Assembly (NCBI GenBank): GCA_027578815.1
Contig: JANBTH010000007.1
Span: forward strand, 1-64,000
Source of the DNA: Coemansia sp. RSA 1804
Taxonomy: Eukaryota > Kickxellomycota > Kickxellomycetes > Kickxellales > Kickxellaceae
Length of the DNA stretch: 64,000 nucleotides
Direction of reading: 5' to 3'
Shown here: piece after piece, positions 28,788-37,737 of the stretch
Position numbering within the stretch: the stretch's first letter is position 1
Layout: every line of letters starts with the position of its first letter
Translations under genes and position numbers: made by a program
Notes under the pieces: generated by a model
Database searches by the model: none
What the model saw: the letters and a program-made list of their open reading frames with translations, nothing else
Told to the model about the DNA's origin: nothing

Positions 28788-30404
28788 ATGAGAAGCAACG
28801 TCGTTGCCCAATGGAATATTCTAAACCATATTTTCAAGCACATCACAGATGTCAAGTGCAAAGACTTGACAGAGTGGAAAACAATGTTGCCGCTGCTGGC
28901 GGTCTGTAGGCAATGGAGGAGGATAGCAAAACCCCTGGTGTATAGACACATGGTGGTGGAGAGTATTACAGAACCGGTGTACGGGGTTTCAGCCAGCATG
29001 AATTGGGGAGGAGGAGGAGGGCAGGCGCTTTATTTGAATAGTCTGAGGACAATAGACAAATCGAATCTGGACCTGATGGCCAGAAACAGCAGTGCAAGGG
29101 AGGAAGAGGAGATGAGCAAGCAGGGGCGGAGTCTGAAAATAAAAATCCATTACTGCTACAACCCTGTAATCAACCTCAACAACGTGCTGATGAAACTCCA
29201 GCTACATAGAACCCCGCTGTATGGACTCCCCACGCTGCACATTGAGCTTAGTTCTCAAGAAAACATGCCCATGTACAACCCCTTTGTTGGCGGGGAGCTC
29301 GATAGAATCCAAATGCAAACGGCGGCTCTGCAGCTGCTGACGCCGCAGGTAAGAAGCCTGAAAACCACACTGTCGTCGGCAACAGACACTGTAAGCCATA
29401 CAACGGCTATGGCGTTGGTTGCAAACTATGCGCACCAATTGAGCGCCATTGACAGCAACATGTATACGCTGGCATCGGTGTCATCCCGACTGCCACAGAG
29501 TATGGAGCGGATGACGCTGCTTTGCGATTGCAACAGCTACGCGGTGCTGCCAAGGGTATCGACAAGCAGTCTGAAGAGCCTGAGCCTTCTGTGCGTGTCG
29601 CATTCAATGCCCTGGGACTGGCTGGTCAATGGCAAAGCGCACATCGGGTTTGATAGTCTCGAAAACCTAAGCGTCAAGATCATTGTAAAGTCGCCTTCGA
29701 ACCAATTCGACGCACATAGCCTCTGGGTAGGACCTCACGACAGACTAAACTACACGGTAAGCGCACCAAGTCTCCAATGCCTGAGCATCGAGGCGTGTGC
29801 GTTTTCGTTCTCGCTGGTGTGGAGGATCCTGGAATCGTGTGGCGAAATAAAACGGCTGCAGATAAACCTCGAGACGCACAACGTGATCCGGCTCCACCGC
29901 GTCAAACCGTCAGCCCAGTTCCGGCGCGTGGTCTTCAAACACTCGCAGGCGGTCATGTCAATTGTCGATGCTGTTGACCTGGCCAACGATGTGTTCAGTA
30001 TTCCAAATTTAGCCGACGGACTCGAGTTCCAGCTGTCCCAATTCAGCAGCCAGCTTGACGTCACAACCACGTGCTGGACGTTTCTGAAAAGCCTGACGAT
30101 ATACAAGGATATTGCGTTTGACGATATTCTGACGATGCTGCAAAGGATGACGAGTCTGCTGGTAATTGATGCCAGAAACGTGAGCGTTTCTGCGCAGAAA
30201 AGCACACTATCGACAATGGCTAACGACAGCTCAATTAGCCGCTCTAACAGCGAGCCACTGCTGTCGCCTACATACCACTGGTCGTCTCTGCGTGTGGCAA
30301 GCATCAAGTTACAGCACGACTGCAACGATGTGGCCAGCCGACTCTACGTGAAAAGCCATCTGCTGTTTAGCATCAAAACCCTAGAGCACATTCTCGTTTA
30401 CTAG
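28788..30404 (+). CDS. F-box-like/LRR-type protein
   Basis: The protein has 538 aa from the ATG at 28788. The N-terminal motif LPLLAVCRQWRRIAKPLVYR is the typical C-terminal half of an F-box-like helix bundle, which would link a substrate to an SCF ubiquitin ligase through Skp1. The rest has irregular Leu-rich repeats (SLKSLSLLCVSH, SLENLSVKIIV, SLQCLSIEACAF). Such proteins form large families in Kickxellomycotina. The substrate cannot be guessed. An upstream in-frame TTG was not used. Confidence 0.65.
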   Translation: MRSNVVAQWNILNHIFKHITDVKCKDLTEWKTMLPLLAVCRQWRRIAKPLVYRHMVVESITEPVYGVSASMNWGGGGGQALYLNSLRTIDKSNLDLMARNSSAREEEEMSKQGRSLKIKIHYCYNPVINLNNVLMKLQLHRTPLYGLPTLHIELSSQENMPMYNPFVGGELDRIQMQTAALQLLTPQVRSLKTTLSSATDTVSHTTAMALVANYAHQLSAIDSNMYTLASVSSRLPQSMERMTLLCDCNSYAVLPRVSTSSLKSLSLLCVSHSMPWDWLVNGKAHIGFDSLENLSVKIIVKSPSNQFDAHSLWVGPHDRLNYTVSAPSLQCLSIEACAFSFSLVWRILESCGEIKRLQINLETHNVIRLHRVKPSAQFRRVVFKHSQAVMSIVDAVDLANDVFSIPNLADGLEFQLSQFSSQLDVTTTCWTFLKSLTIYKDIAFDDILTMLQRMTSLLVIDARNVSVSAQKSTLSTMANDSSISRSNSEPLLSPTYHWSSLRVASIKLQHDCNDVASRLYVKSHLLFSIKTLEHILVY

Positions 30405-30576
30405 ACCTCGCAAAAATTTCTGCTGTACTGTTTTTCTATAGATCTTTTTTCTTTGCATTGATATGGAAATGATGCATGGACATGACTGAAAGCACACGCT
30501 GGTTATGAAAATATAACTAGAAATTTCCTCCGAATAAAAACCAATAAAAAAGACTAGCCCGAAAACACTCGCATTT

Positions 30577-32790
30577 CTATCTGGCGTACGCAGCATGAAG
30601 GAGATCAACAGGAACCGCATCGGGAATCGGGTCATGGCGCAGCGCGGAGTCGGCAAGATGCATGATAAGGTTGAATTCGCCAGGCCCAAAGCGACCATCC
30701 ATGTTCCTGTCGGAGAGAGCGAGGATATGGCGCATCTGGTCGTCGGGCAGCCTGCTTTTAGCCACCACCGCACGCACCTCGCTGGCAGTCAGGTATCCGC
30801 GCTTCCCAAACTGCTTGTTCAGCTTGTTGAACAGGTGGGCGTACCTCGACAGTGCATCGTCGGGGATCGTGCTCATCGAGTCCATGCTGCCCGCGCTGGT
30901 AGTCGTTATGCTGCTGTTGTAGGACGATGACGCGTGGTATGTGTGCGTGGTGGTGCGGTTGAATCCGCTGTTTGCTGGCGACGATTCGATTGCGCCTGGA
31001 CTGGTGGTGGTGGCCATGTTGCCGATAGTGGTAGTCGAGGGAGTGGACCGAATGCTGGTATTCAGCGCACCAGGACCCGCGGTCTGTTGCTTCTTGATCC
31101 TGAATGGATCAAAGCTGTCCTCGAACCCATTGCTGTTGCTGGCACCCGATACGCTGTTGATCCTGTTGATCAGGTGCTTGGGACTCGGCTGCATCGTGTT
31201 CTCGATCAGCCTGAGCGGCTCGGAACCCGTGCGGCTGTTTTGTCTGGAGGGAAGAGCCGGCGGTTCGGCGATGACCGATGCGTTGCCAATGTACGCCATC
31301 TCCTCTCTCTCCTTTGCCTCGATACGTTCGCGAATGGCAGTCCTAGATGCATTGTGTGGAAGCGCTGGTGCTTCGGGAACAGCCGATGCGTTGCCAATGT
31401 ACGCCATCTCCTCCCTCTCCCTCGCTTCAGTGCGTTCGCGTATGGCAGTCCTGGAAGCGTTGTACGGAAGCGCTGGTGCTTCGGGGATAACAGAGGGGTC
31501 GGATGGAGCCGTCGTGGCAGTGTAGCTGCTTGATCTCTCAGACGAGTACGTGTTCTGTCTGGTGATGGATCTGGTGCCAATGTTTGCAGATGCGCTACGA
31601 AAAGCAGCAACAGCGGGCTTTGGCGGAACAGCAGGCGGTGAGAAAGAGACTGGCTTGGTGGGAACTACCACGGCCGGTTTAGAAGCCAGCGGCGGTTTGG
31701 CAGGAACCGCAGGCGGGGCCCTTCTACCAACAGGAACACTATGCGTCGTGCTGCCATTCCCATTCAACACGCGAGCTGACTGAGCCGACGCACGAATCAC
31801 CGAAGCCGAGGACTTTGCCCCGATCCCGTGCTTGGCCTCCCACAGATCGGCTTCCTCGCGCTCCTTGTCACGCCTGCACTGCTCCTCTTCCTCTTCCTCG
31901 CGTGCCCTGCCAGCGCCAACACCAACACTAGAAGCGCTTCGAATTGTGACAGGCTTCATGCGGCCCTCGGGTCTGCTGCTCTGCTTTTGCCGCTCGTACT
32001 TTGCCTGCGACTGCTGGAGACGCGAAGCCGGTGACGATGATCCCGACACCATCCGCGCCATCTCGCGAGATCCCGACAGCGTGGTTGGTTTCTTGGCCAG
32101 GTGCGCTTCCTCCCACGCGCGCGCTGCATCGGTCTCCCTCTGTCTAGCCTGCTCGGCCTCCGCGCCATCCGCCGCACTGCTGGCAGTAGCGCCAAAGTGG
32201 GGCTTTGTAGATTTAGGAGGCAGGGCAGGCGGTGGTTTCAGTGCTGCCACTGGTGTGTGCGTGACGCGAGGTGGCTGCTGGCTGTAAAGTTGGTGCTGAG
32301 CAGTTTGCGGACGCATCGCACCGGTCGCACCAAAGCCAGACGTAGCAGATACCGAGGATTCAATGGACTCGGTGTACGATGACGAAGTAGTAGCGGTCGA
32401 AACATGAGCACCAGTGCTAACTGTTGACGCAGTCGTTGAGGTGGCCGACCGTTTGGCGCTGACAGTTGCTGTCAGTCCGGCTGGCTTTGCGCTTACCGCC
32501 GGACGAACAAGCCCGCTGTCCAAGTCCCGGCGGAAGGCCTCGAGCTCCAAAGTAGACGACAAAAGTCCCTGCGCCTGCAGTCTGCGCAGAAACGCCAGAT
32601 CGTCGCCCGACTGCGGATGCAGCTCCGCATACACTGCTGGAAACAACCCGGAATCGCCCGTTCTTTCCACCCGGCCCCGGAGCCACCCGTTTTCGCCCGA
32701 CTCCTCGATGCCAACCAGTATGTCGTCCGCATCAAACGTCACCTCGCTGCTGTTGTCCGCCACGCAGGCGTAGATTGCTTTTGCGTACAT
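30577..32790 (-). CDS. SH3-EH domain adaptor protein (endocytosis type)
   Basis: The protein has 737 aa from the ATG at 32790. An SH3 domain occupies residues 1-60 (AIYACVADNSSEVTFDADDI, then GWLRGRVERTGDSGLFPAVY). A long disordered Pro/Ser region carries PxxP motifs and an acidic-basic stretch. Near residues 427-530 there are three imperfect repeats of the type PEAPALPxNASRTAIRER. The C-terminal 100 residues form an EH domain with an EF-hand-like loop (DRNMDGRFGPGEF), which normally binds NPF motifs. The arrangement suggests a cortical actin or endocytic scaffold; the C-terminal EH position recalls Irs4/Tax4, but those lack the SH3. Confidence 0.8.
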   Translation of the reverse strand: MYAKAIYACVADNSSEVTFDADDILVGIEESGENGWLRGRVERTGDSGLFPAVYAELHPQSGDDLAFLRRLQAQGLLSSTLELEAFRRDLDSGLVRPAVSAKPAGLTATVSAKRSATSTTASTVSTGAHVSTATTSSSYTESIESSVSATSGFGATGAMRPQTAQHQLYSQQPPRVTHTPVAALKPPPALPPKSTKPHFGATASSAADGAEAEQARQRETDAARAWEEAHLAKKPTTLSGSREMARMVSGSSSPASRLQQSQAKYERQKQSSRPEGRMKPVTIRSASSVGVGAGRAREEEEEEQCRRDKEREEADLWEAKHGIGAKSSASVIRASAQSARVLNGNGSTTHSVPVGRRAPPAVPAKPPLASKPAVVVPTKPVSFSPPAVPPKPAVAAFRSASANIGTRSITRQNTYSSERSSSYTATTAPSDPSVIPEAPALPYNASRTAIRERTEAREREEMAYIGNASAVPEAPALPHNASRTAIRERIEAKEREEMAYIGNASVIAEPPALPSRQNSRTGSEPLRLIENTMQPSPKHLINRINSVSGASNSNGFEDSFDPFRIKKQQTAGPGALNTSIRSTPSTTTIGNMATTTSPGAIESSPANSGFNRTTTHTYHASSSYNSSITTTSAGSMDSMSTIPDDALSRYAHLFNKLNKQFGKRGYLTASEVRAVVAKSRLPDDQMRHILALSDRNMDGRFGPGEFNLIMHLADSALRHDPIPDAVPVDLLHAAYAR

Positions 32791-33126
32791 TTGCTGCAAC
32801 TATCAATGATTAGAACCCAGGGTATGTGAAGAATAAAAAGAATTTTTTTATAGAACTACAGTGTGTTGATAGATAAAACAAGGAGGAGAAAGAAAAACAG
32901 ATATTATAAAGAGGAAATGTACAACAGGAATAATAGCTTCTTTGGAAGGAAGAAAAACAAAAAACCCAAACCGCTTTTTGTTTGCATAAAAGAGGAATGG
33001 AAAATACCCTTTATATAAACACAACTTTTGTTTCTGGCAAAATAAAAAAAGAGGGGTGAAAAAAAGGCGGAGAAAGCAAATAATAAAAAGTTTACTTTAT
33101 TATGCAAAAAGAGAGTTGGTTTCTTT

Positions 33127-33300
33127 TCAAATAGGATTTGCTAGGTCTACGCCTAGTGCTCCTACTATATCGGATGACAGGGAAGCAATGCGTTGGAGCA
33201 AGGAAAGACCGGCGAATATTCTGCCAGGTTGTACCGCTCCACCTGGATCAATCTGGAACCAGGAAGTGTTGACCTCATGATGCACTTCCGTGCAGTAAAT
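33127..33300 (-). CDS. Candidate 3' terminal exon of an unidentified spliced gene
   Basis: A 57-codon frame bounded upstream by TAG and ending in TGA reads like real protein, with FQIDPGGAVQPGRIFAGLSL followed by LLQRIASLSSDIVGALGVDL. It has no start codon. A GTAAGT donor at about 33319-33324 and another GTAAAG at about 33430-33435 lie just upstream on the same strand, so small exons could precede it. I do not recognise the product. It may be a decayed fragment rather than a working gene. Confidence 0.3.
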   Translation of the reverse strand: MYCTEVHHEVNTSWFQIDPGGAVQPGRIFAGLSLLQRIASLSSDIVGALGVDLANPI

Positions 33301-33685
33301 CTACTCGTAAAATCAAAACTTACTGATCTGATCATTAATGGGCTTGTGATCATGTCTTCATCAAATGTAAGCACTAAACATATCTTTATCGTAAAAGTTG
33401 GCTCAAGTCGTTTGGTCATATGTAGAGACTTTACCTTGCATAATGTCCAGATTATGTTTGCATGTCACTCAAAAAAAGCTTAACAGGGATTGCAATGGCA
33501 GAAAAAAAACCTAATTATAAAAAGCAAAGTATTGCATGTTTTACTTATTTTAGTAGATATTAAAAACTATTTTTACACAACTAATCTTTACTAATGTTTA
33601 TTTAAGATTCCAAGCTTGGTTCAATACCAAAACAAATTGTCTAAAATATAAACTACTATTGCTTTATAGTGTATATTATAAAAAG

Positions 33686-34069
33686 TTAGGCATTGGGCCT
33701 GTAATCTCTATTTAGTCCCTCTGGACGAGTAGCTGCGGAGCCTGGCAAAGCATTACTGCGGCTTCTTTGAGCAGGGATGTTGCTATTTCTAGCTTGTGTT
33801 CCACTACTTTGTGAAGTAGCAGTGGTTGCAGTTGTGCTACTCTGTGCACCAGCACCAGTTGTTCTTTGAGAAGGGGGAGAAAGTGGAGGCATTGGTATAG
33901 GAGGTGAGGATCCAGGACCTGATGTAGTACCAGTTGTTCTAGTAGTTGTTGGAGTTCTGGGTGGTCCAGTGCTTGCTGGGGTATTAGTTGTTCTAGAGCC
34001 TGCTGTACCACCAGATCCTCCAGAACCTGACCCAGCTGTTTTATTTTGACCACTGCCTCCGCTAACCAT
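33686..34069 (-). CDS. Small Thr/Gly/Pro-rich protein, family copy 4
   Basis: The predicted protein has 127 aa: a Gly/Ser start (MVSGGSGQNKTAGSGSGGSG), a Thr-rich centre, a proline segment (PPIPMPPLSPPSQ), and an Arg-rich tail. No domain, signal peptide or membrane segment is visible. About the first 90 residues are nearly identical to copy 5, but the last 34 are different. The ATG at 34069 is chosen because the upstream A-run differs in length between copies 4 and 5 and shifts any longer frame. The leader is homologous to copies 1-3 back to the TATA box. Function unknown. Confidence 0.5.
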   Translation of the reverse strand: MVSGGSGQNKTAGSGSGGSGGTAGSRTTNTPASTGPPRTPTTTRTTGTTSGPGSSPPIPMPPLSPPSQRTTGAGAQSSTTATTATSQSSGTQARNSNIPAQRSRSNALPGSAATRPEGLNRDYRPNA

Positions 34070-34154
34070 TTTGTACGTTTTTTTACTTGTTGGGGTTTAA
34101 TCAAGCTTGTGCAAGTAATATATCCACTATTGTGTGTTGACTAATCTCAGATTG

Positions 34155-34220
34155 CTATGAAATGCTGCTGTAGCTGATGCTAATATGCGGATAATAAAAA
34201 TGTAATTTAAGGATAAATAT
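34155..34220 (-). other. Leader mini-ORF counterpart, copy 4 (ATA instead of ATG)
   Basis: A 66-nt frame aligned with the mini-ORFs of copies 1-3 has the same length as in copies 1 and 2 and the same TAG stop. The first codon is ATA, followed by FILKLHFYYPHISISYSSIS. The frame is open although it cannot start at AUG. Confidence 0.35.
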
Positions 34221-34235
34221 GGCGTCTCAAGCTGC

Positions 34236-34244
34236 CTTTATATA
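34236..34244 (-). promoter_or_regulatory. TATA box of small family gene, copy 4
   Basis: TATATAAAG on the minus strand is 175 nt before the ATG. Confidence 0.6.
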
Positions 34245-34315
34245 CACTTTAGCTTGATGCAAAGTAAGTTGCCGTTTGCCTTCTAATATCAAACAAAGCT
34301 ACTTTTTACTCTTTT

Positions 34316-34328
34316 CTGTACTCTACAG
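34316..34328 (-). promoter_or_regulatory. Palindrome upstream of copy 4 TATA box
   Basis: CTGTAGAGTACAG on the minus strand is a perfect inverted repeat, followed by AAAAGAG. Copy 3 has almost the same sequence (TATAGAGTACAGAAAAAGA). Confidence 0.4.
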
Positions 34329-35233
34329 TAAAAAATCCGGCATAATTTATTTATTAGTACTATAGAGCCAACAATATTCTAGTTATGTTTCTGTTTAAAT
34401 ATCGCTTATATACTCTTGTTTCACATTTGAATGTTTCATTTTACCTCAATAAATTTTTTACTCTTATTCACATATATTGTAAATGGAAAAATCTTTAAAA
34501 CGGATTTTAGCAAAATCCAAGCAAGTAAAGTCATTTGGCAATTCCATATCATAAACTACACACCCTACTATTTTTTTACATTAAAGGTAATTCAAAACAA
34601 GATATAGAAAATGGTTGAGCCAACGTATATCAAGATTCCTTTGTTGGAAAAGATGTTTCCTCGTTTGCTTTTGTTGCATTATTAAGTAGACTCGTTATTT
34701 CTGCTTTTTTAAACTTATTCCGCACTCGTTTCATATTACAACTGTTTGTGAATTCCGCAAAATATCATAGTAAATTTCTGATATGGAAATTTTTTAAAAG
34801 TCCCCATTCTCACACTTTCCTCTAGTGCCCCTGTTAATCTTTTTATTTGCCACAATAAATATTAAAATATTATAATCAAAATAATAATTTATAGATTCGC
34901 TGTTATATGAACGGTGGTATAAAGTTTGGGGTCTTTTTGAGCTTGTACATTAATTTAATTTTAAGAATTAAATAATTAACATGTGCTTTTATAAACAACC
35001 ATATTGGTTATTATATAAATAATTTGTCATCTAACATTAATGCACATTATGCGTCTAATCATTTCTACATACATTAAATGTAACTAACATGTATATGATA
35101 TGCTAACTTTTTTTACTAAAAATATATTTATTCATCACAAAATTTGAACTTTTACATTATAAACTACCTATTCCTGGTTTGCTCTCTGTAAAACGTAATG
35201 TATAGTACTGAAAATACTTTTTTTTAACATCTA
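34329..35233. other. AT-rich spacer of island 2
   Basis: No gene is supported. It is very AT-rich with frequent stops in all frames. Confidence 0.45.
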
Positions 35234-35464
35234 TTAATCTCTTAGTTTACCTCCACGTTTAGTAATTAAGTCTGAATTTGGCCTAGGTTTTGGGTTGAGG
35301 GTTGCTTTAAATTCCTTTTCATGTACTTTAGTACTAGTCCCTCCTGCACCTGCTTTGGGTTTAGTTTCTTTTGCATTTGTCACAGTCATCGTGTTTTTAG
35401 AACCTGTTTCATCACCAGCTGCACTAGCTTCAATTTGGAAAGGTGTACTATCTAGGTAAACCAT
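35234..35464 (-). CDS. Small charged protein, family copy 6 (divergent coding region)
   Basis: The predicted protein has 76 aa, rich in Lys, Glu, Thr and Gly, with a basic end (ITKRGGKLRD). It does not resemble the proteins of copies 1-5. Membership rests on the leader: TATATAAAAC at 35618-35627, then AGCAACATTGTTCTATTGCA and CTTGAAATTTATCAAGAAA, which match the copy 3 leader closely. TATA-to-ATG distance is 163 nt. No known domain. Confidence 0.4.
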   Translation of the reverse strand: MVYLDSTPFQIEASAAGDETGSKNTMTVTNAKETKPKAGAGGTSTKVHEKEFKATLNPKPRPNSDLITKRGGKLRD

Positions 35465-35617
35465 ATCTTATGCTTAACTGTTAATATTTAATTACGATTT
35501 TGCAGGTATTGTTTAAGTTTTTGTTTCTTGATAAATTTCAAGTTGCAATAGAACAATGTTGCTAATAATGATGTTGTGTAAATAGTAAAAATAAAAGCCA
35601 AGGTTAATGATGGTAAT

Positions 35618-35627
35618 GTTTTATATA
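35618..35627 (-). promoter_or_regulatory. TATA box of small family gene, copy 6
   Basis: TATATAAAAC on the minus strand lies upstream of a leader homologous to that of copy 3. Confidence 0.5.
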
Positions 35628-36367
35628 AAATTTAGTTTGTTACAAAGTGAACTGTCCATTTTAATAATTTATATTCTAAATTTTTGTTTTTATTAAATAT
35701 TTTAATTAAATGCTAGTGATAGATTTTGTTGTTAAAGGTGGATTCTTGTATATTTTTAATAGAATTTATTTTTTAATTAATTTACACTTTAAAAATAGCA
35801 ATTATATGAAAAGCGTTTATTAATTACTAGCATTTTATTCAGCAAAGTCCTAGTTGCTACACTTAATTAAATTTTACTATTACACAAGATATAAACTTTT
35901 TTTATTAAATCTGTTAAAAAGATAAAGTTGCAAAAATGGTTGAATAAATAAATATCACACACGTTCTAGAAAAAGGTTTTATTAATTAAAATTTTAATTT
36001 AATAAGAAAATTCAAAGTTTCTGCCGTTTCATCAAAAAAATTACTACATTGTGCATACTTTCTATTAAAAATAATTTTAAAATTTGTAGCTAATCATTCA
36101 GCTGTTAAATAATATTTTTTATTTTTCGGCCATTACATGAATTTATTGTCCCTGCTGGAATTTGCAATATAAATGAAGGCGTAGCTTTTATTATTTTAAT
36201 ATTGATAAAGTTTAGATTTTAAACGTTTATAAATATTAATTTTAAATTAATTTTTGCAATAGTAATCTTCAATGATGTTTATTTAAAATCCCAAGCTAGG
36301 TTTAAAAACAAAGTAAAACTTTTCTAAAATATAGACTGCTATTGATTAACAGTGTATATCTTAAAAA
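35628..36367. other. AT-rich spacer of island 2
   Basis: No gene is supported. At 36250-36360 it holds the 3' flank of copy 5, with an AAATAAAC-type poly(A) signal on the minus strand shared with the copy 4 flank. Confidence 0.45.
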
Positions 36368-36757
36368 TTAGCGGTTCCCGCCTCTGTCTCTCTGTGTTGA
36401 TTCGGGTGTAGCATGGCCACCAGGGGGGTTTACAATTGCATTTCTACGTTGTATTCTTCTAACAGCTGTGCTATCTCCAGCTTGTGTTCCACTACTTTGT
36501 GAAGTAGCAGTGGTTGCAGTTGTGCTACTCTGTGCACCAGCACCAGTTGTTCTTTGAGAAGGGGGAGAAAGTGGAGGCATTGGTATAGGAGGTGAGGATC
36601 CAGGACCTGATGTAGTACCAGTTGTTCTAGTAGTTGTTGGAGTTCTGGGTGGTCCAGTGCTTGCTGGGGTATTAGTTGTTCTAGAGCCTGCTGTACCACC
36701 AGATCCTCCAGAACCTGACCCAGCTGTTTTATTTTGACCACTGCCTCCGCTAACCAT
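36368..36757 (-). CDS. Small Thr/Gly/Pro-rich protein, family copy 5
   Basis: The predicted protein has 129 aa. The first 90 or so residues match copy 4 almost exactly, but from residue 94 on the tail is unrelated (VRRIQRRNAIVNPPGGHATP, then charged residues). The 3' flank is again alike in the two copies (AATAGCAGTCTATATTTTAGA against AATAGTAGTTTATATTTTAGA, less the last base), so only the tail differs. The start is set by the aligned ATG; a longer frame would need a TTG. Function unknown. Confidence 0.5.
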   Translation of the reverse strand: MVSGGSGQNKTAGSGSGGSGGTAGSRTTNTPASTGPPRTPTTTRTTGTTSGPGSSPPIPMPPLSPPSQRTTGAGAQSSTTATTATSQSSGTQAGDSTAVRRIQRRNAIVNPPGGHATPESTQRDRGGNR

Positions 36758-36843
36758 TTTGTACGTTTTTTTTACTTGTTGGGGTTTAATCAAGCTTGTG
36801 CAAGTAATATATCCACTATTGTGTGTTGGTTGATTCCAGTTTG

Positions 36844-36909
36844 CTATGAAATGCTGCTGTAGCTAATGCTAATGTGCGGATAATAAAAATGTAATTTAAG
36901 GATAAATAT
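36844..36909 (-). other. Leader mini-ORF counterpart, copy 5 (ATA instead of ATG)
   Basis: The 66-nt open frame encodes the same 21 residues as in copy 4 despite silent changes (CAT/CAC and ATC/ATT), and ends at the same TAG. Confidence 0.35.
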
Positions 36910-36924
36910 GGCGTCTCAAGCTGC

Positions 36925-36933
36925 CTTTATATA
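36925..36933 (-). promoter_or_regulatory. TATA box of small family gene, copy 5
   Basis: TATATAAAG on the minus strand is 176 nt before the ATG. The palindrome seen upstream of copies 2-4 is not evident here. Confidence 0.6.
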
Positions 36934-37737
36934 TGTTTTTGACGAATACATAGAAAATTGCTGTATTCTTCCTTCAGCTATAAATTTAAATTATTTTACT
37001 CTAATCCGAATTCTTTATTAATGACAGAGGCTTTGATTTGTGCTTTATATTTATTATTAAAAGTCTGTTTTATTAAAGTCGAATTCCTGTTTAATAATTT
37101 GAGGTAGATTTTTGCCTCCAAATTGTGTACTTTTCTACTAATTTAGAATAAATTAATAAAGTTTAATAATACATACTTCAAATATTATCAATAAAAAATT
37201 TTAATGGCCAATTAGTTGCAACTAATTAATTTATTTAATAATTGAAGCTATTTTAAAAAAATAACGTGGTGGAAATGGAAGAGTAGACACATATCACAAA
37301 TTAGTTTGTGCGAGAAAAGTCTCCTTTTTGTTTCTGTGTCATCATTACGTAATTTCAAATTATAGGTAATTTCGTAAAATAATTGGAAAGTGGAAAGTTT
37401 CGTTTTTAGGAAACAAAAGTCCCTCGCTGTATTAGATTCTCAGCGGACATATAAATAAGGTTATGGTGATTAATTGCACTAATGATCGTGATCATCCAAT
37501 TAATTAATATTTGAACGCAAATTACTATGCAAAATATACTAGAGCAGGCTGACTGACGTTTCGGCAACTGTCTTCGTCATCCTCTTTCCATCCACTCTTT
37601 ATTTGTAATTGTTATTCATGCACTAATTTAGTACAGCCTTTCAAATTGTATTATTATTGTTATTCGTTTGCTAGTACTATACGCCGAGAAAGAGAGAATA
37701 AAAAGGTTTAGAACAATTCAAAGAATAGGAACCAATA
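36934..37737. other. Intergenic region between island 2 and CCZ1
   Basis: It is AT-rich to about 37540, then becomes the CCZ1 promoter and leader. No gene is supported. Confidence 0.5.

Noticed and set aside
33193..33483. Plus-strand frame of 96 codons
   Set aside because: It begins with TTG and overlaps, in antisense, the candidate terminal exon, which has better protein character.
33712..34104. Alternative minus-strand frame of 130 codons (Leu/Gln/Val-rich) over family copy 4
   Set aside because: A counterpart exists in copy 5, but it starts without ATG and its frame relative to the leader shifts between copies because of an A-run. The MVSGG frame has the aligned ATG. The alternative is not excluded by sequence alone.
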